This document shows, one piece after another, positions 35,259 through 43,371 of a DNA stretch of 51,351 nt; the stretch's first letter is position 1; each line of letters starts with the position of its first letter. The notes beneath the pieces were generated by a model. The model was given only the letters and a program-made list of their open reading frames with translations, did no database searches and was not told the origin of the DNA. The translations under genes were made by a program, and so were the position numbers. The stretch is from positions 1 to 51,351 of the forward strand of contig CAMLQG010000013.1 of assembly GCA_946482075.1 (NCBI GenBank), in the 5' to 3' direction. This DNA comes from an uncultured Erythrobacteraceae bacterium. GTDB taxonomy: Bacteria > Pseudomonadota > Alphaproteobacteria > Sphingomonadales > Sphingomonadaceae.

Positions 35259-35990
35259 TTAGAAGCGGAACTGGGTCCCGACATAGACGGCCTGGCTGTC
35301 CTGCGTGCCGTCGGTCAGCGGAGCCAGGCGATCGCGTTCCTGCGAATAGCGGACGCCCGCCGTGACATCGAGATTGCGCGTCACGCGATAGCTGCCGCCG
35401 ACATCGAGGCGCTGTTCGCCGATCGCTTCGGCCGTGCGAGGCGCGCGACCGACATTGCTGCCGTCCGCCAGCGCGATCCGGGCGTTGAAGCGGCCGGATT
35501 CGGCATTATCCTTCTTGCCGGGCTTGAACGCGGACAGATCGGGCATGTCGATCCTGCGCAGTTCGGGCGCGGGCGTGAAATTGCGATAGCCGAGCGCGAG
35601 GCCGAGATCGTACCGTGTCGGCGTGATGGCGACAGGCGCCGCGCCCGGCTTGTTCTGTGCGGCCGGCAGAGCGGCGCGAACCTGGATCGCGCGAGCCGTC
35701 TTCTCGTCCACGCGCACGGCCACCGTCACCGAACGGTTGGCGGCGCCTGCGGGCGTAAAGCGCATCACGAGGCCTTTCGCGGCGCCATGCCCGGAAACGA
35801 GCTTGGCCAGCGCGGGGTCGATAGAAGCGGGCGTGAAGGAACCGAAGCCGCCGCGCAGACGGGTGTCCACGCCGTCGATTCCGTTCAGCGCCATGCTGGC
35901 GCTGGGCAGCGCGACCGAAAGCGCCGCGCCGGCAAGCAGGAGCTTCGCGGAAATTCCGCTGCGCACCCTGTTCTCGCTAAGCCGTGACAC
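35259..35990 (-). CDS. Hypothetical exported protein, outer-membrane barrel-like
   Basis: A 243-aa protein starting at GTG 35990, behind a TTGAGGG sequence. The N-terminus is a signal peptide (SAKLLLAGAALSVALPSASM, cleavage after SMA). The mature part has alternating hydrophobic strands (YDLGLALGYRNF, LDVGGSYRVTRNLDVTAGVR) and ends AVYVGTQFRF, with the terminal aromatic residue typical of beta-barrel outer membrane proteins. It is probably a small barrel; I recognise no specific family. Upstream lies an AT-rich 370-base gap; downstream on the same strand is phaB. Confidence 0.75.
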   Translation of the reverse strand: MSRLSENRVRSGISAKLLLAGAALSVALPSASMALNGIDGVDTRLRGGFGSFTPASIDPALAKLVSGHGAAKGLVMRFTPAGAANRSVTVAVRVDEKTARAIQVRAALPAAQNKPGAAPVAITPTRYDLGLALGYRNFTPAPELRRIDMPDLSAFKPGKKDNAESGRFNARIALADGSNVGRAPRTAEAIGEQRLDVGGSYRVTRNLDVTAGVRYSQERDRLAPLTDGTQDSQAVYVGTQFRF

Positions 35991-36255
35991 TGTTTACTAC
36001 CCTCAAACCTGAATCGGGAAATGCCTCTAACGCGGAACGTTTCCCGTTGATACCCAAATTTCCGCGACTCGTGGGAAATCCGGCTAAATATCTTTCTACG
36101 CTGCCAATAATAGTTTTATCCACATCCCCTTGCCAAGACTTTCCGACAGAGGCGAGAGTCGCTTCATGCGAACCTGTTGCATTGCGCACACAGCTTTCGG
36201 CTCCTTTCGTTCAGCAGGCGCTCAGCCGGCGGCTTTTCTAGATGGGTTCCGCTCC

Positions 36256-36271
36256 GCATGCGCGCGCATGC
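36256..36271. promoter_or_regulatory. 16-bp perfect palindrome
   Basis: GCATGCGCGCGCATGC, a perfect palindrome of alternating purines and pyrimidines, 90 bases upstream of the DUF3576 gene. It could be a regulator-binding site or a DNA structure element. Confidence 0.35.
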
Positions 36272-36306
36272 ACTTGCCGCGCGCGTCCGGCAGTCTATAG
36301 AAGCCG

Positions 36307-36341
36307 CTGACGGCCCGCGGCGCGTGATTGCGCGGCGTCAG
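36307..36341 (+). promoter_or_regulatory. Hairpin in the leader of the DUF3576-leuS operon
   Basis: Arms CTGACG and CGTCAG enclose further GC-rich complementary segments with small bulges, about 20 bases before the TTG start. If transcribed it would fold next to the ribosome-binding region. A regulatory role is only suggested. Confidence 0.35.
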
Positions 36342-36361
36342 AGGAATATGGGGACACGGTC

Positions 36362-36832
36362 TTGGATATTGGCACCAGCATTACCCGGAACAGTTTGAGC
36401 CGTCGCGTCGCCTACGCGCTGATGGCAACCGCCGCGCTCGCGAGCCTCGGCGCCTGCGGCGGCAAGAAGGACCGGCCCAAGGCCGATCTCGCCGCCGCGC
36501 AGATCACCACGATCGGGGTCAACAGCTATCTCTGGCGCGCCAGCCTGGAAACCCTGTCCTTCATGCCCCTGCTGCAGACCGACAGCAATGGCGGCGTGAT
36601 AGTGACCGACTGGTACGCCAATCCGAAGAATCCGGGCGAGCGGATGAAGGTATCCGTCGCCATTCTCGACCAGGATCTTCGCGCCGATGCGCTGCGGGTT
36701 GCCGCCAGCCGGCAGATCCTCGTCGGTGGCGCCTGGGTGGAAGTGCCGGTCAAGGCCGCAACCGTGCAGAAGCTGGAAGATATCATCCTGACCAAGGCGC
36801 GCGATATCCGGCGTTCCGCCATCTCGGGCTGA
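36362..36832 (+). CDS. DUF3576 domain lipoprotein
   Basis: A 156-aa lipoprotein. TTG 36362 follows GGGGACACGG; the signal helix ALMATAALASLGAC ends in a lipobox with Cys32. The mature domain is DUF3576: TTIGVNSYLWRASLETLSFM, QTDSNGGVIVTDWY, and MKVSVAILDQDLRADALRV. A shorter start at ATG 36422 would truncate the signal. DUF3576 proteins are found in alphaproteobacteria immediately before leuS, as here, and are thought to act in the envelope; no mechanism is known. It lies 19 bases before leuS. Confidence 0.85.
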   Translation: MDIGTSITRNSLSRRVAYALMATAALASLGACGGKKDRPKADLAAAQITTIGVNSYLWRASLETLSFMPLLQTDSNGGVIVTDWYANPKNPGERMKVSVAILDQDLRADALRVAASRQILVGGAWVEVPVKAATVQKLEDIILTKARDIRRSAISG

Positions 36833-36851
36833 TGCCCGGAAGCGAAAGACC

Positions 36852-39416
36852 ATGAAGGAAGAGCGTTTCGATCCCTCGTCGGCCGACGAGCGCTGGCAGC
36901 GCGCCTGGGATGCGGCGCAGTGCTTCAAGGCCGATAGCGCCAGCACCAAGCCGAAGAGTTATGTGCTGGAGATGTTCCCCTATCCCTCGGGGCGCATCCA
37001 TATCGGCCATGTCCGCAATTACACGATGGGCGACGTGCTCGCGCGCTACAAGAAGATGCGCGGGCACGAAGTGCTTCACCCGATGGGGTGGGATGCGTTC
37101 GGCATGCCGGCGGAAAACGCCGCGATGGAGAAGGGCGTCCATCCCGGCGGCTGGACGCGCGACAATATCGCCAACATGAAGGCGCAGCTGAAGCGGCTGG
37201 GCTTCGCGCTCGACTGGAGCCGCGAGATCGCGACTTGCGAGCCCGATTACTACGGGCAGGAACAGGCGCTGTTCCTCGACCTCTACGAAGCCGGTCTCGT
37301 CTATCGCAAGGAAAGCGCGGTCAACTGGGACCCGGTGGATCAGACCGTTCTGGCGAACGAACAGGTGATCGACGGGCGCGGCTGGCGTTCCGGCGCGCTG
37401 GTGGAGAAGCGCAAGCTCAGCCAGTGGTTCCTCAAGATCACCCATTTTGCGCAGGACCTGCTCGACGGGCTCGGCGGCCTGGAGAACTGGCCCGAGAAAG
37501 TCCGGGTGATGCAGGAGAACTGGATCGGCAAGAGCCAGGGCCTGCAGTTTCATTTCCAGGGCGCGAATTTCGACGACACGATCGAAGTCTACACCACGCG
37601 GCCCGATACGATCTTCGGCGCGAGCTTCATCGCGGTGGCTGCCGATCACCCGATCGCGCAGGCCGTGGCCGCGACCTCGGCCGAAGCGCAGGCCTTCGTC
37701 GAGCTGTGCCGTGCTGGCGGGACGACTGCGGCCGAGCTGGAAACGGCCGAAAAGCTGGGCTACGACACGGGCTTGCGGGGCAAGCATCCGCTGCTGCCGG
37801 GCGAGGAACTGCCCGTTTACATCGCCAATTTCGTGCTGATGGATTACGGCACCGGCGCGATCATGGCCGTGCCGGGACATGATCAGCGCGATTTCGAATT
37901 CGCGACCAAATACGGCCTGCCGATCACGCGCGTGGTCGCCGCATCCGCCGCCGATGCCGACAAGCCCTTCGCGGGCGAGGCGGAAGCCGGCGACGGGGTG
38001 ATGGTCAATTCGGACTTCATCACCGGGATGAGCGTCGCCGACGGCAAGGCCGCCGTGATCGCACGCGCCGAGAGCGAGGGCTGGGGCGAAGGCAAGACCG
38101 TGTGGCGCCTGCGCGACTGGGGCGTCTCCCGCCAGCGCTATTGGGGCACGCCGATCCCCTTCATCCATTGCGAGGCCTGCGGCGTCGTGCCGGTGCCAAA
38201 GGCGCAGCTTCCCGTCGTTCTGCCCGAGGATGTCGATTTCCGGACGCCGGGAAATCCACTACTGCGTCATCCCACCTGGAAGCATGTCGATTGCCCCGGC
38301 TGCGGCGGCAAGGCGGAGCGCGAGACCGACACGCTCGACACGTTCGTCGATTCGAGCTGGTATTTCCTGCGCTTCGCCAGCCAGCCGACGGACCAGCCGT
38401 TCGACCGGGCGGAAGCGGAAAGCTGGCTGCCGGTGGAGCAGTATATCGGCGGGATCGAGCATGCGATCCTGCACCTGCTCTACGCCCGCTTCTGGACCCG
38501 CGCGCTCCAGCATATCGGCAAGATCGGTTTTGCCGAGCCTTTCGCCAGTCTGTTCACCCAGGGCATGGTCACGCATGAGACCTACTCGCGCATCGATCCG
38601 GCGAACGGCCAGCCGATCTTCTTCAGCCCCGGCGAAGTGCAGCGCACGGGCGAAGGTGCGACGCTGAAGGATGATGGCGCGCCGGTCGAGGTCGGCCGCG
38701 TGATCAAGATGTCCAAGTCCAAGAAGAACGTGGTGGACCCGGATGAGATCGTGGCGCGCTACGGTGCGGATGCGGTGCGCTGGTTCATGCTGTCGGACAG
38801 CCCGCCGGAACGCGACCTGCCTTGGTCGGAAGCCGGGATCGAAGGCTGCTGGCGCTTCGTCCAGCGCCTGTGGCGCCTGTTCGGACAGTATGACGCAGCC
38901 GCTGAGGGCGAGGACAAGGCGCTCGACCGCAAGTCGCACCAGACGGTCGATGCGGTGGCCAAGGATATCGAGGCGCTCAGCTTCAACAAGGCCGTGGCGC
39001 GGATCTACGAGCTTGCCGGCGCGGTCGAGAAGGCTGCGCCCTCCGCCAGCCGTTCCGCCGCGATCCGCTCGCTCCTGCTGCTTGCTTCGCCGATGATGCC
39101 GCATCTCGCGGAAGAAGCCTGGGCCGATATGGGCGGGCGCGAGCAAAGCGAAGGCCTGATCGCCGATGCCGCCTGGCCCGAGGTCGATCCCGCCCTGCTG
39201 GTGGAGGACGAAGTGACCATCGCGGTGCAGGTGATGGGCAAGGTTCGGGATACGATCACTGTTCCCAAGGGGCAGACCGAGCAAGCCAACGTTGCGGTTG
39301 CAATGCGGAGCTCGAAAGTGCGATTGCATGTCGGTGAGGAAGCGCCGCGTAAGATCATCTATGTCCAAGATCGCATTCTGAACATTATACCTGGGCGTGT
39401 TATGAAGGCTTCGTGA
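36852..39416 (+). CDS. leuS: Leucyl-tRNA synthetase
   Basis: An 854-aa class I synthetase charging tRNA-Leu; a tRNA-Leu gene is also in this window. It has the HIGH motif at residues 50-53 (RIHIGHVRNYTMG), the MGWDAFGMPAENAA block, a CP1 editing insertion with TTRPDTIFGASFI, and the KMSKS motif VIKMSKSKKNVVDPDEIV. A cysteine-containing CEACGV and CPGCGGK region lies in the middle. The anticodon-binding C-terminus ends with VMKAS. Its stop overlaps lptE by four bases. Confidence 0.98.
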   Translation: MKEERFDPSSADERWQRAWDAAQCFKADSASTKPKSYVLEMFPYPSGRIHIGHVRNYTMGDVLARYKKMRGHEVLHPMGWDAFGMPAENAAMEKGVHPGGWTRDNIANMKAQLKRLGFALDWSREIATCEPDYYGQEQALFLDLYEAGLVYRKESAVNWDPVDQTVLANEQVIDGRGWRSGALVEKRKLSQWFLKITHFAQDLLDGLGGLENWPEKVRVMQENWIGKSQGLQFHFQGANFDDTIEVYTTRPDTIFGASFIAVAADHPIAQAVAATSAEAQAFVELCRAGGTTAAELETAEKLGYDTGLRGKHPLLPGEELPVYIANFVLMDYGTGAIMAVPGHDQRDFEFATKYGLPITRVVAASAADADKPFAGEAEAGDGVMVNSDFITGMSVADGKAAVIARAESEGWGEGKTVWRLRDWGVSRQRYWGTPIPFIHCEACGVVPVPKAQLPVVLPEDVDFRTPGNPLLRHPTWKHVDCPGCGGKAERETDTLDTFVDSSWYFLRFASQPTDQPFDRAEAESWLPVEQYIGGIEHAILHLLYARFWTRALQHIGKIGFAEPFASLFTQGMVTHETYSRIDPANGQPIFFSPGEVQRTGEGATLKDDGAPVEVGRVIKMSKSKKNVVDPDEIVARYGADAVRWFMLSDSPPERDLPWSEAGIEGCWRFVQRLWRLFGQYDAAAEGEDKALDRKSHQTVDAVAKDIEALSFNKAVARIYELAGAVEKAAPSASRSAAIRSLLLLASPMMPHLAEEAWADMGGREQSEGLIADAAWPEVDPALLVEDEVTIAVQVMGKVRDTITVPKGQTEQANVAVAMRSSKVRLHVGEEAPRKIIYVQDRILNIIPGRVMKAS

Positions 39417-39916
39417 TGCCAAGGTTCTTGATCGCTTCCGCGCTTTTCCTCTCCTCGCTGACCGGCTGCGGGCTGCAGCCGATGTATGCGGGCGGCGGCA
39501 ACGGTGCGGTAGCGCAGGGCCTAGCCTCGATCGATGTCGCGCCGATTGAAGGGCGCGCCGGCTGGCTGGTGCGTAATGCGCTGCGTGATCGTCTTTCCGA
39601 AAGCGGCAGCCAGGCGGGTTCGGCGCGCTACGTCCTCCAGGTCAAGCTCGACGATGCTCTCGAAGGCTACGGCCTGTTGAGCGACGATACGATCGCGCGC
39701 GAAAGGCGCACGCTGCGCGCGCGATACCAGCTGGTCGATAATGAGAACGGAACGGTGGTGCTGGACGCCACTGCGGGATCGAGCAGCGGGATCGACGTGG
39801 TCAGTTCCGAATATGCGACGATCGCGGCCGAACAGACCGCGCTGGAGAATCTCTCGCGCGACGTGGCGGAACGGATCGTGACGCGTCTCGCGATCACGCT
39901 GCGTCCCAAATCCTGA
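39413..39916 (+). CDS. lptE: LPS assembly lipoprotein LptE
   Basis: LptE plugs the LptD barrel in the outer membrane during lipopolysaccharide export. The 167-aa product starts at GTG 39413 or ATG 39416, overlapping leuS. It has a lipoprotein signal with lipobox LTGC and Cys19, then GLQPMYAGGG, an LptE-typical beginning. Further blocks are APIEGRAGWLVRNALRDRL and YQLVDNENGTVVLDATAGSS. Position between leuS and holA is the usual alphaproteobacterial setting. LptA, LptB and LptC are encoded 4-9 kb downstream. Confidence 0.93.
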   Translation: MMPRFLIASALFLSSLTGCGLQPMYAGGGNGAVAQGLASIDVAPIEGRAGWLVRNALRDRLSESGSQAGSARYVLQVKLDDALEGYGLLSDDTIARERRTLRARYQLVDNENGTVVLDATAGSSSGIDVVSSEYATIAAEQTALENLSRDVAERIVTRLAITLRPKS

Positions 39917-39923
39917 GCGCGCC

Positions 39924-40967
39924 GTGAAAGCGACCCAGCGCGATTTCGCCGGCGTCGCTCCCAAGGCGGCGCGGCAATGCCGGATATTCTTCTTCTGCGG
40001 GCAGGACGAGGCAGGCGCGGCTGCGGCCGCAGAGCAGATCGTGGGCATGCTGCCGGACGCGGGCGAGCGGGTCGAACTCCCCGGCGGCGAGCTGCGGCGC
40101 GATCCGGTGCGGCTGGGCGATGAAGCGCGCTCCACCTCGCTGTTCGGCGATGCGCGCCACATCCTCGTGCGCGCGAACGGGGACGAGGCGCATGACGCGC
40201 TGAGCACGCTGATCGGCCTGATCGATGCGGGCGAAGGCGAGGCCTGCCCCGTCTTCGTGGTCGCCACTTCCGCGACCGACAAGTCGCGCACGGCCAAGCT
40301 GCTCGAAGGACGGTCCGATGCGCTGGTCGCGATGTTCTATCCGCCCGATCTGGCGTCGGTGACGGCCTCCGTCCGGCAGATGGCGGACGCGGCCGGGCTC
40401 AAGCTCGGTGGCGATCTGGCCGAACGTATCGCCCGGTCCGCCGGGCTCGACGTGCGGCTGGCGCAATCCGAAGTCACCAAGCTGGCGCTCTATCTCGACG
40501 CGAGCCCGCAGGCGCCGCGCAATGCCGATGCCGAGGCGCTCGATGCGGTGGGCGCGAGCACGGAGGATGACGGTTTCACGCCGCTCGTCAATGTCGTGCT
40601 CTCGGGCGAAACCGGGCGATTGGCCGGGGAATTGAAGCGGATGCGCGATCTTTCGCTCAATCCCGTCGGCCTGCTGCTCGCGCTGGAACGCCGCGCCGCG
40701 CAGCTCGCGCAGCTTTCGGTCCGGCTGGGCGGCGGCAGCGATATCGCCGGGCTGATCGAGGCGGAAACGCGGGCAAGGCGGGTTTTCTTCCGCGACAAGC
40801 GCGATCTGACGAATCAATTGCGCCGTTGGCAGGGCCACCGGCTCGAACGGCTGGTCGGCCGGCTGATGGCGCTTCACGCGGCGCTGCTGGCGAACAATCA
40901 GACGGCGGAGCTGTTGCTGGCGCAGGGGTTGGCGGAAATCACCAGGGCGGCTGCACCGCGTCGCTGA
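39924..40967 (+). CDS. holA: DNA polymerase III delta subunit
   Basis: HolA is the clamp-loader subunit that opens the beta sliding clamp. The 347-aa product has an AAA-like N-terminal fold (QCRIFFFCGQDEAGA, a VVATSATDKSRTAKLLEG segment), a lid domain and the C-terminal collar (LNPVGLLLALERRAAQLAQL, then LRRWQGHRLERLVGRLMALH). Start is GTG 39924. Downstream of lptE is its normal place. A small GC hairpin element follows the stop. Confidence 0.92.
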   Translation: MKATQRDFAGVAPKAARQCRIFFFCGQDEAGAAAAAEQIVGMLPDAGERVELPGGELRRDPVRLGDEARSTSLFGDARHILVRANGDEAHDALSTLIGLIDAGEGEACPVFVVATSATDKSRTAKLLEGRSDALVAMFYPPDLASVTASVRQMADAAGLKLGGDLAERIARSAGLDVRLAQSEVTKLALYLDASPQAPRNADAEALDAVGASTEDDGFTPLVNVVLSGETGRLAGELKRMRDLSLNPVGLLLALERRAAQLAQLSVRLGGGSDIAGLIEAETRARRVFFRDKRDLTNQLRRWQGHRLERLVGRLMALHAALLANNQTAELLLAQGLAEITRAAAPRR

Positions 40968-40991
40968 GGGAGTTGCGACGGCGGTGCAGCC

Positions 40992-41042
40992 TAGAGCCCT
41001 TCCCGATGCGGTGAATCGCCGCGTCGGATAGGAAGAGCTCTA
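40992..41042. repeat. Palindromic element, family F
   Basis: TAGAGCCCTTCCCGATGCGG and its imperfect complement CGCCGCGTCGGATAGGAAGA (continuing GCTCTA) form a long hairpin after holA. A second GAGCCCTTCCCGACCGG begins at 41055 and carries the hairpin listed at 41069. Confidence 0.7.
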
Positions 41043-41068
41043 AACCCAATGTCTTGAGCCCTTCCCGA

Positions 41069-41085
41069 CCGGAGACCGGCTCCGG
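41069..41085. other. GC hairpin next to element F
   Basis: CCGGAG, ACCGG, CTCCGG: a perfect 6-bp stem between element F and the LuxR-type gene. It lacks a T-run on either strand, so a simple terminator role is doubtful. Confidence 0.4.
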
Positions 41086-41110
41086 CTCTTCCGGGACGTG
41101 CTCCAGTCGA

Positions 41111-41494
41111 TCAGTCGAAAATGGTGGCTTCAAGCAGGATGCGGATCGCTTGCGCGGGTGTCGGGCTGGCGAGCTTGTGCAGAAGGTTGTTGCGGTCTTC
41201 CTCCTCGATCCGGGGATGGATCCCCAGATCGCGGGCGATGTCCGAGTTGGAAAGACCGCTGGCCATCTTCTCTAGAATCAGTTTCTCACGCGGGGTGAGC
41301 AGTTCGAGCTTGTCCTTCGCGGCGCGTTCCGCATCGCACATGCGCCGGAACGCATCGATCCGCTTGCAGGCGATCTCGAAGTAATCGGGATATTCGTCAG
41401 GCGTCGCGGGCCCAGGAGTTGCCTGCGCATCCGCGGCCACTTCGCTGAGCAGATCGTCGCGCATGGCGCGCGCCAAATTGTTGCCGTCCGTCAT
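41111..41494 (-). CDS. LuxR-type HTH protein with altered recognition helix
   Basis: A 127-aa protein. Residues ~1-60 have no known domain. Residues ~65-110 form a LuxR/GerE-type helix-turn-helix (LTPREKLILEKMASGLSNSD, IARDLGIHPR), but the part that normally reads SPRTVEVHR is HPRIEEEDR. Three residues normally involved in DNA contact or helix packing are replaced, two by glutamates. DNA binding is therefore uncertain; it may bind differently or act through protein contacts. It is divergent from the winged-helix-like membrane protein at 41730, with a palindrome between them. Confidence 0.72.
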   Translation of the reverse strand: MTDGNNLARAMRDDLLSEVAADAQATPGPATPDEYPDYFEIACKRIDAFRRMCDAERAAKDKLELLTPREKLILEKMASGLSNSDIARDLGIHPRIEEEDRNNLLHKLASPTPAQAIRILLEATIFD

Positions 41495-41595
41495 CTGCGC
41501 CTATCGAGTTTGCGACCCATTGTCCCACCCTTCATGTGTGGAACTCACCGGAAGACTACCGGGAAACTATTACCAAATCCGGTGACAAACCGCGA

Positions 41596-41609
41596 CTGTA
41601 ACGTTACAG
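41596..41609. promoter_or_regulatory. 14-bp perfect palindrome between two regulator genes
   Basis: CTGTAACGTTACAG lies in the 235-base gap between the divergent regulators starting at 41494 and 41730. Its half-site GTTACA recurs at 41679-41684 (CGTTACATG). It is a natural candidate operator for one of the two proteins. The rest of the gap holds no gene. Confidence 0.5.
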
Positions 41610-41729
41610 GTCAGGAAATGGCGGTTTTCCTGATATTCTCGAGCTGTCTGGGATAAAGGTAAACGGCCGGAGAAGGTCGTTACATGAGGGATTGGGGGCT
41701 TCTTCCCACGAGCGGAGCATCTTCGGGCC

Positions 41730-43361
41730 ATGCCTGACGATGCCCTCAGGCGCCCGGATTTCGCGGACAGGCTGGTCCGCGAAGTGGAGGAAGTGCTGCG
41801 CGATCCGAAAGTCGCCGCGGCACCCATCCAGGCACGGCTGCTGGCCTATCTTTGCGAACAGACGATCGGTGAATCGCGTTCGGGCCTGACGCAATATGCC
41901 GTCGCGGTTGACGCGCTGGGCCGGCGCGAGGATTTCGACATCACGTCGGAAAGCTATCCGCGCGTACAGATCTCGCGCCTGCGCAAGACGCTGGAGACAC
42001 ATTACACGCACTACCAGCCGGCGGAGGGGCTGTGCATCTCGATCCTTCATGGTGACTACAAGCTGCGGCTCGCTCCGATCGAACGCGCTTATCCCGACCT
42101 CGCGCAGCCCGCGCCGCCGCCTGCCGTCCCCGAACCTGCCCCGCCGCCCTCCCCCCTGCCTGAATCGGTTCATTGGCTGGTTCGGGAGACCGCGCGCAAC
42201 CGTCGCCTAGCCTATGTCGGGTTCACCGCGCTTCTCCTGCTGGCGATGGCGGTGGTCTATCTCGCGCTCAAGGGGCGGGATGCGCCCGCTCGGGTGAGCG
42301 ATTCCCCACCCATGATATCGGTGGTGCTGCCCAAATCCGCGCCGACCGAACTGGGTCGGCTCGCCACCTCGCTCCAATTCTACGTCGATCAATCGATCGT
42401 GGCCCGGCTCGCGCCCAACGGCCCGTCCAGCGGCGTTTACAGCCTGACGCTGCGACCCGGAGAAAATGCGCCCGGCACGGTCAACATGACGTTCAAGGAC
42501 GAGCGCGATGCGCGCACGCTGATGTCGCGGACTCTGCCTCTCGCATCGCTTTCCACGCCCGAGAGCGGAGAGCTCGCCGGACTGATGGCCGATATATTGA
42601 GCGTGGACGGCCTGCTTGCGAAGAACGAGGCCGAACGCATCGGTAGCGATCCCAGGACGGGCTATGAATGCTTCATCGCGATGGAGCAGCGTCGCGCGAC
42701 CGGCGGCGATGTCGCTGCGGAGGCCGGCCGCTGCCTGCTCAAATTCCGCGAGAGCCGTTTCGCGCCCTATTTCATGGTTCGCGAAGCGATCGTGCTCGCG
42801 CAGCGCGAACGAGCGAAGGGTGAAGTCATCGTGGAAGATGGCCCCGCCTGGATCCTGGCGTCGCGTGCGGTGGAGCGCGATCGCTACAATCCCTTCGCCA
42901 ATGTGGTGCTCGCCCGCATCCTGATCCACAATGGCAAATGCTCCGCCGCCCGGCCGCTGGTGAAGACGATCTTCGATCGGCCCTTCTCCGCGCCGGCAGT
43001 CAACGCCGCGTTGTTCGTCGATCTCGCCGCCTGCCAGGGGGTGATCATCACTCCGAAAGAGAGCACCGCTGCGCTCGAACGGCTCGCCGCGGCGAGCGAA
43101 GGGGGCGAGGCGACCCAGTCCCTGTACATGACCGTCGCCGCGCTGGCCTATGGACGGGAAGACCTGATCGACCGCTACAATCTGCTGCTCGATCTCGACA
43201 GCTCGCAGGGCGACATCGACACCACGCGCGACCTGCTGCGCAAGGTGCTGCGGGGCAAGCCGACCCAAGAGGATCGCCGGGTGCTCGCCCGCAAGCTCAG
43301 GAGCTATGTCTGGAGCGACGTGGTGCTGGCGCGGATCGAGGCCGCGCTGAGCAAGACCTAG
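41730..43361 (+). CDS. Membrane-anchored winged-helix-like regulator with periplasmic domain
   Basis: A 543-aa protein in three parts. Residues ~30-115 resemble an OmpR/CadC-like winged-helix domain of the kind found in large rhizobial and sphingomonad regulators (LTQYAVAVDALGRREDFD, then YPRVQISRLRKTLETHY). A proline-rich linker (~125-145) leads to one membrane helix (~161-180, AYVGFTALLLLAMAVVYLAL). Residues 181-543 are probably periplasmic and contain helical repeat-like segments with cysteines (CFIAMEQ, GRCLLKF, NGKCSAARP, LAACQG). The plan recalls ToxR/CadC one-component regulators, but the ligand is unknown. Confidence 0.7.
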   Translation: MPDDALRRPDFADRLVREVEEVLRDPKVAAAPIQARLLAYLCEQTIGESRSGLTQYAVAVDALGRREDFDITSESYPRVQISRLRKTLETHYTHYQPAEGLCISILHGDYKLRLAPIERAYPDLAQPAPPPAVPEPAPPPSPLPESVHWLVRETARNRRLAYVGFTALLLLAMAVVYLALKGRDAPARVSDSPPMISVVLPKSAPTELGRLATSLQFYVDQSIVARLAPNGPSSGVYSLTLRPGENAPGTVNMTFKDERDARTLMSRTLPLASLSTPESGELAGLMADILSVDGLLAKNEAERIGSDPRTGYECFIAMEQRRATGGDVAAEAGRCLLKFRESRFAPYFMVREAIVLAQRERAKGEVIVEDGPAWILASRAVERDRYNPFANVVLARILIHNGKCSAARPLVKTIFDRPFSAPAVNAALFVDLAACQGVIITPKESTAALERLAAASEGGEATQSLYMTVAALAYGREDLIDRYNLLLDLDSSQGDIDTTRDLLRKVLRGKPTQEDRRVLARKLRSYVWSDVVLARIEAALSKT

Positions 43362-43371
43362 CGTATCGGAC

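Larger units (their letters stand above)
35991..36361. other. 371-base intergenic region between outer-membrane-like gene and DUF3576 lipoprotein
   Basis: No supported gene. It holds promoters for two divergent genes. The left part is AT-richer and contains three GGGAAA sequences (CGGGAAAT near 36014, reverse-complement TTTCCCG near 36042, TGGGAAAT near 36072). The right part contains a 16-bp perfect palindrome (36256-36271) and a longer hairpin (36307-36341). A 70-codon minus-strand frame (35977-36189) overlaps the GTG start of the neighbour and lacks any feature, so I do not call it. Confidence 0.6.

Noticed and set aside
35977..36189. 70-codon minus-strand frame upstream of the outer-membrane-like gene
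   Set aside because: Overlaps the supported GTG start, has no ribosome-binding site and no protein features.
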